Shown: positions 9,556 through 20,714, counted from the first letter of the stretch. The stretch is DNA of 53,882 bases from Ochromonas danica (GCA_015146655.1 VKHL01000178.1:1-53882), one strand, 5' to 3'. Program-made: numbers and translations. The notes: generated by a model not told the origin, from the sequence alone.

Positions 9556-11796
9556 ATGGCATCATCATCACCCCTTGACGAGCTTTTGGATTCTCTCCCC
9601 GCTGAGTGCGCTCTGCACGATTACGCTGTCCTCTTGTCTCCTCTGAACGATGGGGCAGAGGGAAAAGAGATCTTTCTTCGCTACTATCGCCTGCTTGAGC
9701 TGGAAGGCAAGAAGACCTTCGAGGCGCAGGCCGTCACTCGCCAGAGCTTCCTGCTGCTCGTGCGCAAAGCGCTAGCCCTTCTCCAATCCCATGGCGTTGG
9801 TCGGGGACACAGAGTGCTGCACAACTTCTCGGCCAATCGCCTGGAGGATTTGGTCTTCCGCGCTGCTGCCGTGCTGTTGGGTTTTGTGCCCGTCACTGTG
9901 AACTGGCAGGCAGATTCGGACGATCAAGTGCTTTACAAGCTCAATGTAACTGAGGCCGTGGCGGTGCTGTATGACGACGAGTCAGTGGCCTTGGACGCGC
10001 TGCGAGCAGGGACTGCCACTGTGGCCATGCTGCCCCTCAGCGCCCTGCACGCGGCCGAGCCTGTGGACGACCTCTTGCAGTGGATCCAAGAGAGAGCAAA
10101 TGACTTGCCCACAGGAGGGGATACGCGTTGCATAATCTTCACCTCGGGCACCACTGGACGCCCCAAAGGTCAGTTTCATTCAATCATTCTTCTCTCTTCA
10201 TCACTAACTATGATGAGGATGATGGTTATGATGATGACAATGACGATGCCGCGCTGTCTGCAGGGGTGAAGTTGACCTATGATAACTATGCTTGCAACCG
10301 GTCCACCTTTGAGGTCTTTCTCGACTTGAAGGATCTCTCCGTGCAGTTCGTGCCCGTGGTGGTCAACCCCATGCATCACACGAACTCCACATCCCTCACC
10401 GACTGGGCGCTTCGTCGGCCACACAGCCTTCTTCACCTCGTGGAGAGATATAGCACGGCCTACTGGGCTGTCTTGACTGGCGCCGTGCTGGAGACGACAG
10501 ACTTGGCGATCTTGCCCACCTACACGGTGTCGGAGGCTGAGCAGATCTTGTCCTTCAACATGCGCAAGCGACGAATTGTTGCTCCTTTGGTCTCAAGGCA
10601 CCTCGACTTTCTTGACGACCTCATGCTGAAAGAAGGGCTGAAGGGCATTCTTGCGAGTAACCAGCTGCTGCAGATGGTCCTTCGCCAGACTATTCTGCTG
10701 TTGGGTGAGAGACTTGTTGCCTTGAGATTGCCTAACGACTGGCTAACAAGCTTCACTCTTCTTCTCGACCATGCATATCTGTGTTGCGAATGTAGGATCG
10801 GCTCCAGTGGGCCCCACGACGGTGCAACGCGTGCAGCGCTTCGCAGACGGCAATCTGCCCACAGTGCGATTCGGATCGACTGAGACCACGCTGCAGGTGT
10901 GTGCAGCTTTCATTTGTTTTCTAGCCGTTTGCTTTCTGATGGTTCTTCTCTGTTCTTTCAGGTTTGCGGTGTACCCCTTAGCTTTCCTCGCGATGAAGTC
11001 TTGCGAGCTTTCGAGCGAGGTTGGTCGCACAGTTGGCAAGGAGTCAATTGCACGGGCTACTACATCGGCCAGGAACATCGCGGCCTCACTGAAGTTCGCG
11101 TTGTCAAGGGAGTGCTGCCCACGAATGATGAGACTTACCTGAGGGTTAGTGCAATAGGCCAGCTTCTGGTAGTTATTGGCGTGATGATATTCATTGCTCT
11201 GTTTGCAGGATTGCGAAGAAGGCGAGCCTGGCTATCTGATCACTCGAGGCGGACACATCATGGCAGGCTATGTCAATGTGCCCACAGGTTCCGATGTAAT
11301 CACTGTGGAAGGGTGGTATCTTCGTCTGGGAGACGTTGGCTTCTTCCTGCGTAGCCCTCTGAACAGTCTCGCAGATCTTTATTGGCAGTCTCGTGACTCT
11401 CAGATGCTCATAAAAGGAGGCGCCAACTATTCCTATGAAGCCATTGTGGCGCACCTTACACAGCGACTACTGAACTCCTCGCTTCAACTGCGCTCTGGAA
11501 CCTTTCGTTTGGGAGTTTGTGGTCTTCGTGTGCAGTCCGAGCATGAAGACTCTTGCTGTGTAATGCTGGAAGCCGTTGCTGATCGCGAGGAGGTAGCCGA
11601 GGATGTGTGGAAAGCTGCTGAAGCCTTATTGTTGTCTCGGGAAGGAGGGCATAACAAGTGGGCCCAGGTAGACCACCTCGCCCGCGGTGAAGTGCCTCTG
11701 GTACAAAGCAAGGGTGTGGTGGATGTGCCTGCCTTACAGAGATTCTGGAGAGAGAAGCTGGGATTGACGGTGTCTGACGGCGGCAACAACAAGTAG
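9556..11796 (+). CDS. AMP-forming ligase of the ANL (acyl-CoA synthetase/adenylation) superfamily
   Basis: Five exons, 9556-10168, 10264-10704, 10796-10896, 10962-11144 and 11209-11796, give 641 residues. ANL enzymes activate a carboxylate as acyl-AMP and pass it to CoA or a carrier. The phosphate-binding loop TSGTTGRPKG lies near residue 196-206 and is split by intron 1. Further along are FGSTET (the G-x-TE motif), GEPGYLITRGGHIMAGY, the LGDVGFF version of the ADP-binding TGD motif, and near the C-terminus VQSKGVVD, which supplies the likely catalytic Lys. There is no N-terminal signal and no carrier-protein domain, so a cytosolic, stand-alone enzyme is likely. The substrate cannot be told; it is not a close match to any acyl-CoA synthetase I can name. 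The start at 9556 has a good context (GCCGCCATGG). Confidence 0.82.
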
Positions 11797-11929
11797 TCTA
11801 GTTAGCTACTCTAAGACAGTAGACTAGACAAACCCAACTTGTCCATGTGGTATGAGGATTGACTATGTACAAACGATGAGCTCCTTGGAGCTTCACTGAA
11901 AATTAAAACTGCCAGGCGAAGAAGTTTCT

Positions 11930-14900
11930 TCACGATTGCGGTTGGTAAGGAACATATCTCCAGGCGGCGCCAGGAGGAAGTGCGGAAGGCAAAGAGTAGC
12001 GGTTGCGTGCGCGCTCCAAGTCTTGGGCAACCGCTGCGGGAGGAGAAAGAAAACGAGGGCGCTCAGCTGAAGCAACGTGTTGAAGCTGCGATTGCAACTG
12101 TGAGTCTGTTGGGGGAGGGGGGGGAGCAGACAGCGAAGGAGGAACAAGGCTCGGACCAGATGGAGGCGGCGAATGGAGAGACTTGCTGTCCTCCTCCTCC
12201 TCCTCCTCCTCCTCCTCCACTGTTTTTGCCGGTGGGCGTTGCCGATCTTGCCTTTGCAGCGATCCATCTGCAGAAACAAGTTGAGAAGGAACGCTTGTGC
12301 TGCCCTTGGGCAGTAGGAAGTGCAGGGAAAGGCCAATCAAGAAGAGGCCAAGGCCCCAGAAGCGCTCGGCGACACCGTCTGCGAGGGAAGAGAACCAAGA
12401 CACACCCAAGCTAGACCCCTGCTCACCATCATCATCGTCATCATCTTCTTGATCATCCCCTTCCTCCTCTTCCCTTTCGCTCAAATCTTTGCTCTCCTCC
12501 ATAAGCATTGGTCTGTTACCCCTGAGGTCGGCCTTCTGACTTGATGGCAGATGATTGGAAATGCCTGTCTTAGAGAGCTCCACAGGCTGATCAATGCCAT
12601 ACTGTGTCTTCAACTTCATCATGAGATCATTGTCATCGTCTCTCTCGAATCTATCTCCAGCAGTTGCTTCTTTGGATGCACGAGGATTAATAGTTGGACT
12701 GACCAAACCTCCTACAGACTCTTGAACAGCAGTGCCATCGCTCTGGTTCGCGGCTGCGGGGATGGAAGGAATGGGAGACTGCGATGTCCATGACTGACGC
12801 GAGATAGACGAAGACAGATTGCCCATCTGGTGGTCCATGAACAGAGACAAGAGGGTTCTCTCCTGCAGCCCTCGAGCCAAATCTACGGAAGACAGCCCCT
12901 CGCGATCCTTTAGATCATAATCGGCAGCGCAATTGAGGAGAAAGATCAGCTGCTTTTCTTGCCGCATAGCAACACAAACATGCAATGCAGTGTGCCCATT
13001 GATGTCTCTTCGATTAACACCCTCGGGCTCTGTCGACTCTTCTTCAAGCTCGGGATACGATTCCTCCAAACAGTCGTAGAGCAATGGCATGAGGTTGACA
13101 AAACTGTCATGCTTGCAAGCGTAGTGGAGAGGTGAGCGATGGAACTGCTTGTCCACGAGCTGGCTGAGTCTTGTTTGAATGATCGGATGGCGAAGCACTT
13201 CTTCGCAAAGGACCATGTCTCCCACCATGAAACAGGCGTAAAGAGCGCACTGAAGAACCTCCTCCGAGGATGTGTTAGGCGGCAAGATGACGTTTCTTGA
13301 GGCGCAAAGAGAGTGAGCGAGGCGGCGCAGGGAAACGTAGCGATTCTTGGAGGAAAGCACAAACCAGCCTGAGCAAAGGCGATCGCGGGAACGCTGAGCT
13401 CGCACCTCTATTTCCTCTTCGACGCCCGCCTCATCATAGGCAGGAGAAGGAGGACCCATCGCCACTGTGAAGAACTTCCGCGCGAAGGCAGACTGCAGAT
13501 CAACTTCAACGTCCTTCGGCCGCGGAGAAGTCTCAGCATTCGTCTTGGAGTCTGTAAGATCCTCTCTGTCATCTTCGAACGTGTTCTCTTCTTCCTCACC
13601 CTGCGCTCGGCGCGCCTGCAGAGCATTCTCGAAGAAACGCCCCCAAACCTGCAGATGTCTTGGGGTCATGCGATGAACAGCTTGGCGGGGGTCATTGACA
13701 ACTTGTGCTGGACTCGTTCCATCCACGGAGGCGGAGAAGTGCACGTGAGGACTGCCCATTGTTTGCTCGAGCTCCTCAGCGACAGAAGTGTTGTTTTGAG
13801 AATAGTAATCATCGTGTGGCAGATACTCGTTGACAATGGCGGCACTGCTTTCCTCGTGATAGTAGGAGTAAGAGGAGTAAGAAGCGGTGTAGTCTGCTGT
13901 GTAATCTTCTGCGTATTCTCCTTGTGCAGATCCCCCATAGTGACTGTAGTTATAGTCGTAGGCATAGGCATAGCCATTGGCGTTCTCTGCCTCGGGAACA
14001 AGCGCAGATTCGTCGGGATAGAGACTAGAACCATCTCCTTCTCCTTCCAATAGGGCAGACGAGCCAATGGAAGGGTGAGGAAATGGAAATGCCTGTTGGC
14101 TATCTTGCTCATAATAGTCTGCTGGTGGCTGGGCGAAGGAGTCAGCGAGTGGTTGAGAGTTGGCGTCTGCTTCATACCGATTCATCGTTTCCATTCCAAC
14201 TTCTCCCTCTAGCAGCGGGTTTTCGTAATCGAAGTGGAAGTTCGACTGCTGGGGAGGCGCTTCATAACGATTATCTTCAGGCACGCTGTCGGCCTCTCTT
14301 TCTTGTTGTTCTGTCACCTGCTCCTCGTCCTGCTGTTGATCGTACTCTCTGTCCTGTTGCTGCTCGTACTCTCTGTCCTGCTGTTGATCGTACTCTCTGA
14401 CCTGTAGGTTCTCGTACTCTCTGTCCTGTTGGTTCTCGTACTCTCTGTCCTGCTGTTGATCGTACTCTCTGACCTGTTGGTTCTCGTACTCTCTGTCCTG
14501 TTGGTGCAGCCACTCCTCGTCTGCCTTAGGGAACGATGAAGCAGTCGCCGAGGTCTCATCGAGAGGCGGAGATGACCGTTCCTCCTTCCCTTCTATAAGA
14601 GGAGCGGCTAGATGGACAATCCCCGGGGACGCCTCTCGCTCTTCCTCGCTCATCGAATAGGAGCGCACGACTTGCAAGGAGTTGCCATGGGAGTCAGTCG
14701 ACGTTGTCATACCCCCGTGCTCTTCTTCCAATAGGCGACTGCTTGGCGCTTCTCCTTTGGCCTGACTCATCCAGCGCTGCCATCGAAGGCTTTCCTCTGC
14801 GGACACCCAATCTCCGTCTCGGCGCTCCAGGCGAGGGAACTGCACGGAGGATGGAGTCATCGTCTCCATGACATCTCCTATTTCCTTCGGCAAGTCCTTG

Positions 14901-15088
14901 CTTTCCATGAGAGAATTTTCTTCTTCGATTCTCATTCTGTTGGAAAGGTTGAGCGATCGGCTGCGCTCGAGGGGCTGAGCGCTGCTGGCAGTCGCTGAAG
15001 TTGCCCGCCCTCCTGCAAGATTGGAAGAAACAATGATTGTCTGAGTGGACATTCCGCGCTTGGGTCGCGGAACAGTGGGCGGCTCCAT
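11930..15088 (-). CDS. Large ankyrin-repeat protein with octapeptide repeats and C-terminal membrane anchor
   Basis: Single open frame of 1052 residues from the first ATG at 15088. Residues about 192-266 are tandem octapeptides of the type REYENQQD / REYDQQQD, encoded by a 24-bp minisatellite. A Tyr/Ser-rich acidic stretch follows. Ankyrin-type repeats occur near residues 646-743 (RSPLHYACKHDSFVNLMPLL, then GHTALHVCVAMRQEKQLIFL). An acidic run precedes a hydrophobic segment near 913-928 (GLGLFLIGLSLHFLL), followed by a Glu run and a Pro-rich tail. It could be a tail-proximal membrane-anchored scaffold; no enzyme motif is visible. It is convergent with the ligase gene (134 bp apart) and divergent from the glycosyltransferase gene. 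Function unknown. Confidence 0.75.
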   Translation of the reverse strand: MEPPTVPRPKRGMSTQTIIVSSNLAGGRATSATASSAQPLERSRSLNLSNRMRIEEENSLMESKDLPKEIGDVMETMTPSSVQFPRLERRDGDWVSAEESLRWQRWMSQAKGEAPSSRLLEEEHGGMTTSTDSHGNSLQVVRSYSMSEEEREASPGIVHLAAPLIEGKEERSSPPLDETSATASSFPKADEEWLHQQDREYENQQVREYDQQQDREYENQQDREYENLQVREYDQQQDREYEQQQDREYDQQQDEEQVTEQQEREADSVPEDNRYEAPPQQSNFHFDYENPLLEGEVGMETMNRYEADANSQPLADSFAQPPADYYEQDSQQAFPFPHPSIGSSALLEGEGDGSSLYPDESALVPEAENANGYAYAYDYNYSHYGGSAQGEYAEDYTADYTASYSSYSYYHEESSAAIVNEYLPHDDYYSQNNTSVAEELEQTMGSPHVHFSASVDGTSPAQVVNDPRQAVHRMTPRHLQVWGRFFENALQARRAQGEEEENTFEDDREDLTDSKTNAETSPRPKDVEVDLQSAFARKFFTVAMGPPSPAYDEAGVEEEIEVRAQRSRDRLCSGWFVLSSKNRYVSLRRLAHSLCASRNVILPPNTSSEEVLQCALYACFMVGDMVLCEEVLRHPIIQTRLSQLVDKQFHRSPLHYACKHDSFVNLMPLLYDCLEESYPELEEESTEPEGVNRRDINGHTALHVCVAMRQEKQLIFLLNCAADYDLKDREGLSSVDLARGLQERTLLSLFMDHQMGNLSSSISRQSWTSQSPIPSIPAAANQSDGTAVQESVGGLVSPTINPRASKEATAGDRFERDDDNDLMMKLKTQYGIDQPVELSKTGISNHLPSSQKADLRGNRPMLMEESKDLSEREEEEGDDQEDDDDDDGEQGSSLGVSWFSSLADGVAERFWGLGLFLIGLSLHFLLPKGSTSVPSQLVSADGSLQRQDRQRPPAKTVEEEEEEEEEDSKSLHSPPPSGPSLVPPSLSAPPPPPTDSQLQSQLQHVASAERPRFLSPPAAVAQDLERARNRYSLPSALPPGAAWRYVPYQPQS
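14313..14513 (-). repeat. 24-bp coding minisatellite (octapeptide repeat)
   Basis: About eight imperfect 24-bp units (sense strand GAGTACGA..CAGCAGGACAGA type) encode REYxxQQD. Two other frames on the same strand are also open through the array, giving TGQRVREP-like and RTESTRTN-like peptides; this follows from the 24-bp period and absence of stops in the unit. Confidence 0.85.
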
Positions 15089-15288
15089 ATCTTCCTCTCT
15101 CAATGGCTTTTCCCTTTTCCCTCACAACATAAGCCAATTGGCAATTGGTAAACACTTCTGGCCTGGCCTTCTGGGATCTGGTCATCTGGTATTTTGAGAG
15201 TCTAGCTATCTTACCGCGCAGCACAGTAATAATCAACAACAGCTGCAGTCGATGAGATGAAATCAAGAAATAGAGATTGAGAGAGAAG

Positions 15289-16994
15289 ATGTTGAGTATC
15301 AAACATGTTTTGGCTCTTGTCTTCTTCTGTATCTCTGTTTCAGTTTTCTTTGTGGGCTATCATCTTGGCAATCGACTGAAAGCGGAGACGTCAGCGACAA
15401 AGTGTGTGGTTCCGGTGGTTCGCCAGGGCAGCGATGGAGTCTTCGCTGTGCGGCTGGAGTCCCCGCCACGCCAAGAGAGTCATGCAGAGCCCGTCACTGT
15501 GGCTAACTGTGAGCCAGAGCCCGCACGGGACTCCCTGGAGCCTCCCCTGGTAGGGAAGGAATGGGTGCTGACCAAGACGCGGTCTAGCGTACCCGAAGAC
15601 GTCTTCCCCTTTCTCCATCACCCTGCTTCCCCTGCTAGGGAGTCCTTTCTTTTCTTGGAGGACGCGGAGTGGCGAGGCAAGGAGGTGCTGCGCTCTCCTT
15701 GTCAAGAGGTCTTCCTCACTCGCACGGGCTCACGCGGCAATCAGCCCAACAAGTGCGTGGCTCTCGCCAAAGTGCCCAAGGGACATGAAAGCCTCAACCA
15801 ACAAAGCTATCGAGTGGGCTACACTGCCCGCAACACCGACCAGTACCAGGCAGACTATCCGCGCGACTACGCCAAACCTCGCGGGGCGGAGAGTCAGTGG
15901 CTGCTGCCTCTGCTAACACACCTGCAGGGCCTGCGGGACCTCTTCCTGGAGAAAATGGGCTCTCCTGTGCGAGAAGATGGGCAAAGGCGCACTGCCACAG
16001 TGATGGTCGCGAACGAAGGCGTGCTGGACTTGCTGCTCAACTTCTTGTGCTCTGCTGAGGCTGCGGCGATCGACCTGCGCGATGTGGTCGTCTTCGTCGG
16101 CGATGCTCGCCATGTGCCACTGATCGAGGACATGGGTGCGCAAGCAATCTTCAGCTCGGCTCTTGGTTCAATGCCTTCCCAGGCGGCCGACTCCTACCTC
16201 GACGCCACCTTCTCTCGCATGGTGAGGCTGTGCTCTTCTTCCTTCCATTGTGCTGCTATTGTCCTAATCAACGTGATTCGTACTGTTTATAGATGTGGTG
16301 CAAGGCGACCAGTGTCTATTTGGCACTTTACTCAGGCTTCAATGTGCTGTTCCAAGACGTCGATCTTGTTTGGCTTGCCAGCCCGCTGCGCTTTCTGCTT
16401 GACCTCAACTTTGACCTCGTCTTCATGGATGATGGAGCGCGCACACCTCGCTACACCCCCTTCTTCGTTAATTCAGGCTTCTATTTCGTTCGATATAATG
16501 CTCGTACGTTGTACCTCTTCGAAGGAATGATTCGCGGAGGGCCAGGAGAGATCGGCCAGACGCACTCGCACCAGTCCGTCCTCATCCGCCACATCGCTGA
16601 GGCGCACCATCTCTTCGGCGTCAGTGTCTATGTCCTAGACACCTCTCTGTTTCCCTCCGGCCAAGCCTATCACGAGAACAAGCCTTTAATACGCAAAATC
16701 CAGGCGCGAACTTTCCGACCCTACGTGTTTCACATGTGCTGGACTGATAATCGTGTGAACAAAGTCGTCTATTTCAAAGATGTGGGGCTGTGGTATTTGC
16801 CTGACAAGGAGGTTTGTCAGAGCGGGTCTTCCATGTTGCATTTCCTTCAAGAGCAGGGAGGTCTGGGAGGCAGGAATGGCAAGCGGGGCCAAAGTTTGAT
16901 TCGGCGGCACTGTTGCCAACGCGATCGTTTCTGGCCACTCGTTGAGGATGAGTCTTCGCTTCACGAACAGCTGGATAAAAGACAAAAACTATAG
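15289..16994 (+). CDS. Type II membrane glycosyltransferase, nucleotide-diphospho-sugar transferase family
   Basis: Two exons, 15289-16221 and 16293-16994, give 544 residues. Residues 1-28 (MLSIKHVLALVFFCISVSVF) are a signal anchor, typical of Golgi type II enzymes. After a stem comes a GT-A type domain: TVMVANEGVLDLLLNFLCSA, then FQDVDLVWLASP near residue 331 with the DxD metal/sugar-nucleotide motif, then LVFMDDG and FVNSGFYFVRYN, which fit the Nucleotid_trans (PF03407) family including plant arabinosyl- and xylosyltransferases. It probably adds a sugar to a secreted protein or polysaccharide in the Golgi; donor and acceptor are not determinable here. The upstream open frame has no ATG before 15289. 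Confidence 0.82.
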
Positions 16995-17119
16995 TAGACT
17001 ATTAGGCCTAGTGTACATAGTGTGATCGTGTATAAAGCAATTCAATAATAATTCAACCAACAATACTGCAAGATCTGATGGAGCTGCTTTTGAGTTTGAC
17101 AGTAAAACAGTTGGTCTAA

Positions 17120-19449
17120 TTATGGCTGAGGCTTGAAGTTCAGGTTGGGTCGAGAGAACGCCCCACGAGTAGTGTATTCAACCACGACAGGCTTGTTGCT
17201 GCTAACAGCAACCTTCTCTTTGGACGAACTCTTTCCTTCGCCGTCCTCCTCTTCATCTTCTTCCTCCTCGCCACCAGTCTTGACCACCAAAAAGCGCTGC
17301 ATGATGGTCTCCCACGACACAGTCTCTTCAACAAGCTGTTGCAACACTTGCACCACCGAAGTGATGGAGAGGCGCACCTGTGCCATGGAATCTCTGTCGC
17401 GGAGCGTGACAGTATTGTCAAGCAGTGTCTGGAAGTCCACAGTAATGCCAAAAGGAATGCCCAGTTCGTCTGCGCGAGCATATCTTCTTCCTACAGAGCC
17501 TGAAGAACTGTCCACGCGAACAGTAAGATTGACGGCAGAGAGAAGGTCGCGAATCTTGGCCACCACTGGGTCGAAAGGAGCGTGGTTAATTAGGCGGAAC
17601 ACGCCCACCTTGATAGGCGCAACGCAAGGTCTAAAGGCCATAACTCCGCGTTGTTCGTCACCAGAGCGGGTCGAGAACGCGTGCTCCAACACTGCATAGA
17701 GCAGACGACCAATGCCATAAGAAGGCTCGATCACGCTGGGCGTGTACTTCGTCTCGATAATTGTCTTGCGCGTTGTCTCAAACGCCACAAGGTCGGAAGT
17801 GATGGAAAAGCCTTGCACGTCAGCACTTCCTTCGCTGGACAAGCGCTGTTGTAACGAACGAGCTTGATCTTCATCGAGCCCTTCCAAAGCAGTGATGACC
17901 TTCTTCTGATCTGCTTTAAAGCGAGGGCCAATGGCTTTCTTGTCAGGAACGACAGAAAGTTTCTCAACTTGAACTGGCTCCGGAAGGCGTTCCGATGCAA
18001 CCATCTGCACTCCCGTACGCTGCGAGTGCTGATCAAGATCATAACATGCGCGATCCGCATGGCCCACACACTCAATCCAACCATAAGACATCTGGACTTC
18101 CAGGTCCCAGCAGTCAGCGGCATAGTGAGCCATCTCTGTCTTGAGGTGTTGGCGGAAGCGCATCTTTTGCTTCGAAACACCGACTTTCTCTGCCCAGAGC
18201 TGGGTGCGGCCCATGAAATAGGCTAAGGTTTGGTTGTTGATCATGCCCTTGGCAACAGCTTCTCCCAGAGAGATAACCATTGTACGACCAGTTGTTAGCT
18301 GGGCATCGGCTGGGAAGAGGACAACTTCCAACGAGGCGATGGATGAGAATTTGGGGTGGCGCTTGTCATTGGGATTTAGAAAGTGCTCGATCTCCGCCAT
18401 GCAAAACTCGCGCACACGCAGTAAGCCATTGCGGGGAGCAATCTCATTACGGAAACCAAGGCCAATCTGTGCGGCAGCAAATGGCATCTTTTGTTGGTTG
18501 TAGTCCAGCAAACGTCTACCAAAACATGGAGGAGTTACCAGATAAAACAATAATAAATATAACAGAGAAGGATACGCGAGACGAAAGTGAGGAGTCTTTA
18601 AGTCAAGACTTCCCCGCTTTCGATCTTGTGCAACCAACTTCAAGCGGCGAAATACAACTACAAAGAAGCAACAAGACTCAACTTAGCTCACCTGAAGTTC
18701 ACGAAGAGGCCCTGGGCAGTCTCTGGGCGAAGATAACCCACAGCCGTGCCTTCAGGACCGATTGTTGTCTTGAACATGAGATTGAAAGGAAAAGGCTTCG
18801 TCAGCTTGTTGCCTGGATGGGTTGGCGAAGTCACATCGTAGCGGTTGAGCATGTCGTGCAGATCTTCCGCATTGAAAGCGTCGGCCTGACGCTGGACGCG
18901 CAAATGCTCCTCCTTCTCCTCTTCCGACAAAGTGGGGTTCTTCGCCAAGAAGGCATCGATAGCCTCTTCCAAGAGCTTATCAGCACGGAAGCAGTCCCCA
19001 GTGACCTCATCCTTGACCATGAAGTCAGTGAATCGCTCAACATGTCCAGACGCTTCCAGCACGGAAGATGGAGTGAGGTTGGTGCACTCCATCTCCAACA
19101 TATTCTCCTCGTGCACAAAGTGCCTTCTCCATAGAGCCAGCATGTTGGCTTTGAGGGCGCTAGCGGGAGGACCGTAGTCGAAGAGGCCGGCAGGTCCATT
19201 GTGGATCTCGAAGCTCTGCACGATGTACATTTTCCTCAAAATCAGCTCATCAAAAGCCTTGCGATTAAACTTGGCAGAGGTGTCCAACTTTTCCAGATCA
19301 GTGAGCTTGGTACGCAGAGCAGTGAGCTTGTCAGTCTCTGCAGCAATATCCCCAGCGGCAGCGCCATCTTTCTTCATCTGCTTCACCTGACTCTGCAGCT
19401 GAGTAATTTTAGCCTGTAAGAGGCAAATGTCTTCATTTTCTCCACTCAT
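17120..19449 (-). CDS. GARS: Glycyl-tRNA synthetase (eukaryotic alpha2 type)
   Basis: Charges tRNA-Gly with glycine. Two exons, 19449-18692 and 18515-17120, give 717 residues. An N-terminal WHEP-type helical hairpin (residues about 7-50, LLQAKITQLQSQVKQ) precedes the class II core: FEIHNGPAGLFDYGPPASAL (motif 1 region), LRPETAQGLFVNFRRLLDYN across the splice junction, LPFAAAQIG-like PFAAAQIGLGFRNEIAPRNG, VREFCMAEIEHFLNP (motif 2 region), and the anticodon-binding domain with PFGITVDFQTLLDN and TVTLRDRDSMAQVR. The tail is acidic with a Lys/Ser stretch. No targeting peptide is obvious from this start, so the form is cytosolic; an organellar form from an upstream start is possible but not seen. 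The promoter has two TTCCATGGAA palindromes. Confidence 0.95.
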
Positions 19450-19570
19450 GTTTACGTTGTCTATTGGACCAGAGCAAGCAAGGGTTCTGCAGACGACGAC
19501 GTCTTTCTTCTCCACAAGAGAGAAGACACACACAACACACACACTGTGCACACACAGTCGTGAGCTTGGA

Positions 19571-19605
19571 TTCCATGGAATACATGTTTTGATCATTCCA
19601 TGGAA
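19571..19605. promoter_or_regulatory. Two TTCCATGGAA palindromes upstream of glycyl-tRNA synthetase
   Basis: Exact 10-bp palindromes at 19571-19580 and 19596-19605, 25 bp apart centre to centre, 122-156 bp upstream of the synthetase ATG. The spacing and identity suggest a paired binding site; this is inference. Confidence 0.45.
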
Positions 19606-19819
19606 TCACACGGACAGAAACTTCTTGATTCAATCCATTCAGATTCCGATTCCAGCCATGGCTACTAATGAATGTTCTGGTTGTCTAGTTGTCTTGCTGA
19701 AACTATTCAATGGGCAATTATTTTGGAGCCACCTCTTGCTCTTGCAAGTTCCGAGTGTTCAGCTCCGGGTGGACGTCATACTTGGGTTCGAAAGTTAACA
19801 ACTAATATGTCAGTCATTG

Positions 19820-20635
19820 TTAGCGTGGAATATGAAGTGCCTCGTCGGTAGACAAATCCAACACTGAGCATTGCCCTGGCAACAGATCGCCCAGGACAAC
19901 GCTGCTTTGATCAGGATTGGTGGTCCACTTCTCATGTGTCCGCAGATTCTTCGTTGTGGGCGGGATGAGGTAGATGCGCTTGGCTCCGCGCAGAATGTGA
20001 TACCAAACACTCGTTCCCCCGAAGTCGATGTGGAAGTCTGTGTAGGATCCAGCCATACCAGCTAGACAATACTTTTGGACCCGAGGATAGTCTTGGCGAG
20101 ACAAGTGCTCCATGGGCCAGATTGAGCGCACCCAGTCGATGCGATTGACGAAAGAGGGGCAGAAGACTTCGTAGCGGAGTGCCTGAGAACTCGAGAGATA
20201 TCATGTTAAGGATCTTGGTGTGCGCAGTCTCCTCGTTAGAGGCGATGTTTGTGGTGAGGTAGTCTGCGTACTGCTGCAGCGAGTAGCCAGCCATCTCAGC
20301 CTGCTCGCCCACTTCGAGGAGCAGCTCCTCGGAAGCTCCGGCCCAGCACAACACTTGGCGATTTACTGCATGTCTGTTGTCTCTCGAGGAGGAATCACAA
20401 TGCCAAAGTGTTCCATGTTGCCTGTGACAACGAGCGGCTCGTGGAAACCCTCGGCCAGGATCTTGGTGTAGTCGAAGCTCTGCGCCTCAATCTTCCGCAC
20501 TGGAAAGATGGGGAGAGGGCTATCTTCTACACACTCTCTCACTCTCCGCCAAAGATCGCGTTTGACTGATTACTCAACGCACAATGGACAGTAGAAAGCT
20601 TACGATAGCGCGTTAGGACCGCAATCGAATTCTTT
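19820..20635 (-). pseudogene. Decayed JmjC histone-demethylase gene, KDM2/KDM7-like
   Basis: In pieces this strand encodes a JmjC demethylase core: EGFHEPLVVTGNMEHFGIVI, then AKMAGYS-like AEMAGYSLQQYADYLTTN, ILNMISLEFS, PSFVNRIDWVRSIWP and DFHIDFGGTSVWYHILRGAK, the last with the HxD iron ligands. Alignment from memory to KDM2/KDM7 proteins (LNVISLEFS; SYTDFHIDFGGTSVWYHV) is strong. But the frame changes without an intron near 20361-20375 and again near 20179-20190, and a stop follows HIPR exactly where the family has GWIHAV, so the third iron ligand is missing. An upstream 32-nt exon (20635-20604) is possible; the PHD finger usual in KDM7 is absent. It is either a pseudogene of a host gene or a gene hit by assembly errors. 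Confidence 0.6.
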
Positions 20636-20704
20636 CTAAGATACAGAAGTTATAGGTCAAACTAAGACATACTAGCATATATTTTATCGATTTCCACAGA
20701 AGAA

Positions 20705-20714
20705 TTCCATGGAA
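20705..20714. promoter_or_regulatory. TTCCATGGAA palindrome upstream of RRP15
   Basis: Fourth exact copy of the 10-mer, 134 bp upstream of the RRP15 ATG, followed at 20728 by a partial copy (TTCCATGG). Confidence 0.4.

Noticed and set aside
11980-12414. Open frames opposite the C-terminal end of the ankyrin gene
   Set aside because: They follow the GAG/CTC repeats that encode its Glu run; no conserved motif.
19785-19800. GGTTCGAA string resembling a tRNA T-loop
   Set aside because: No matching acceptor stem, D-arm or anticodon arm around it.
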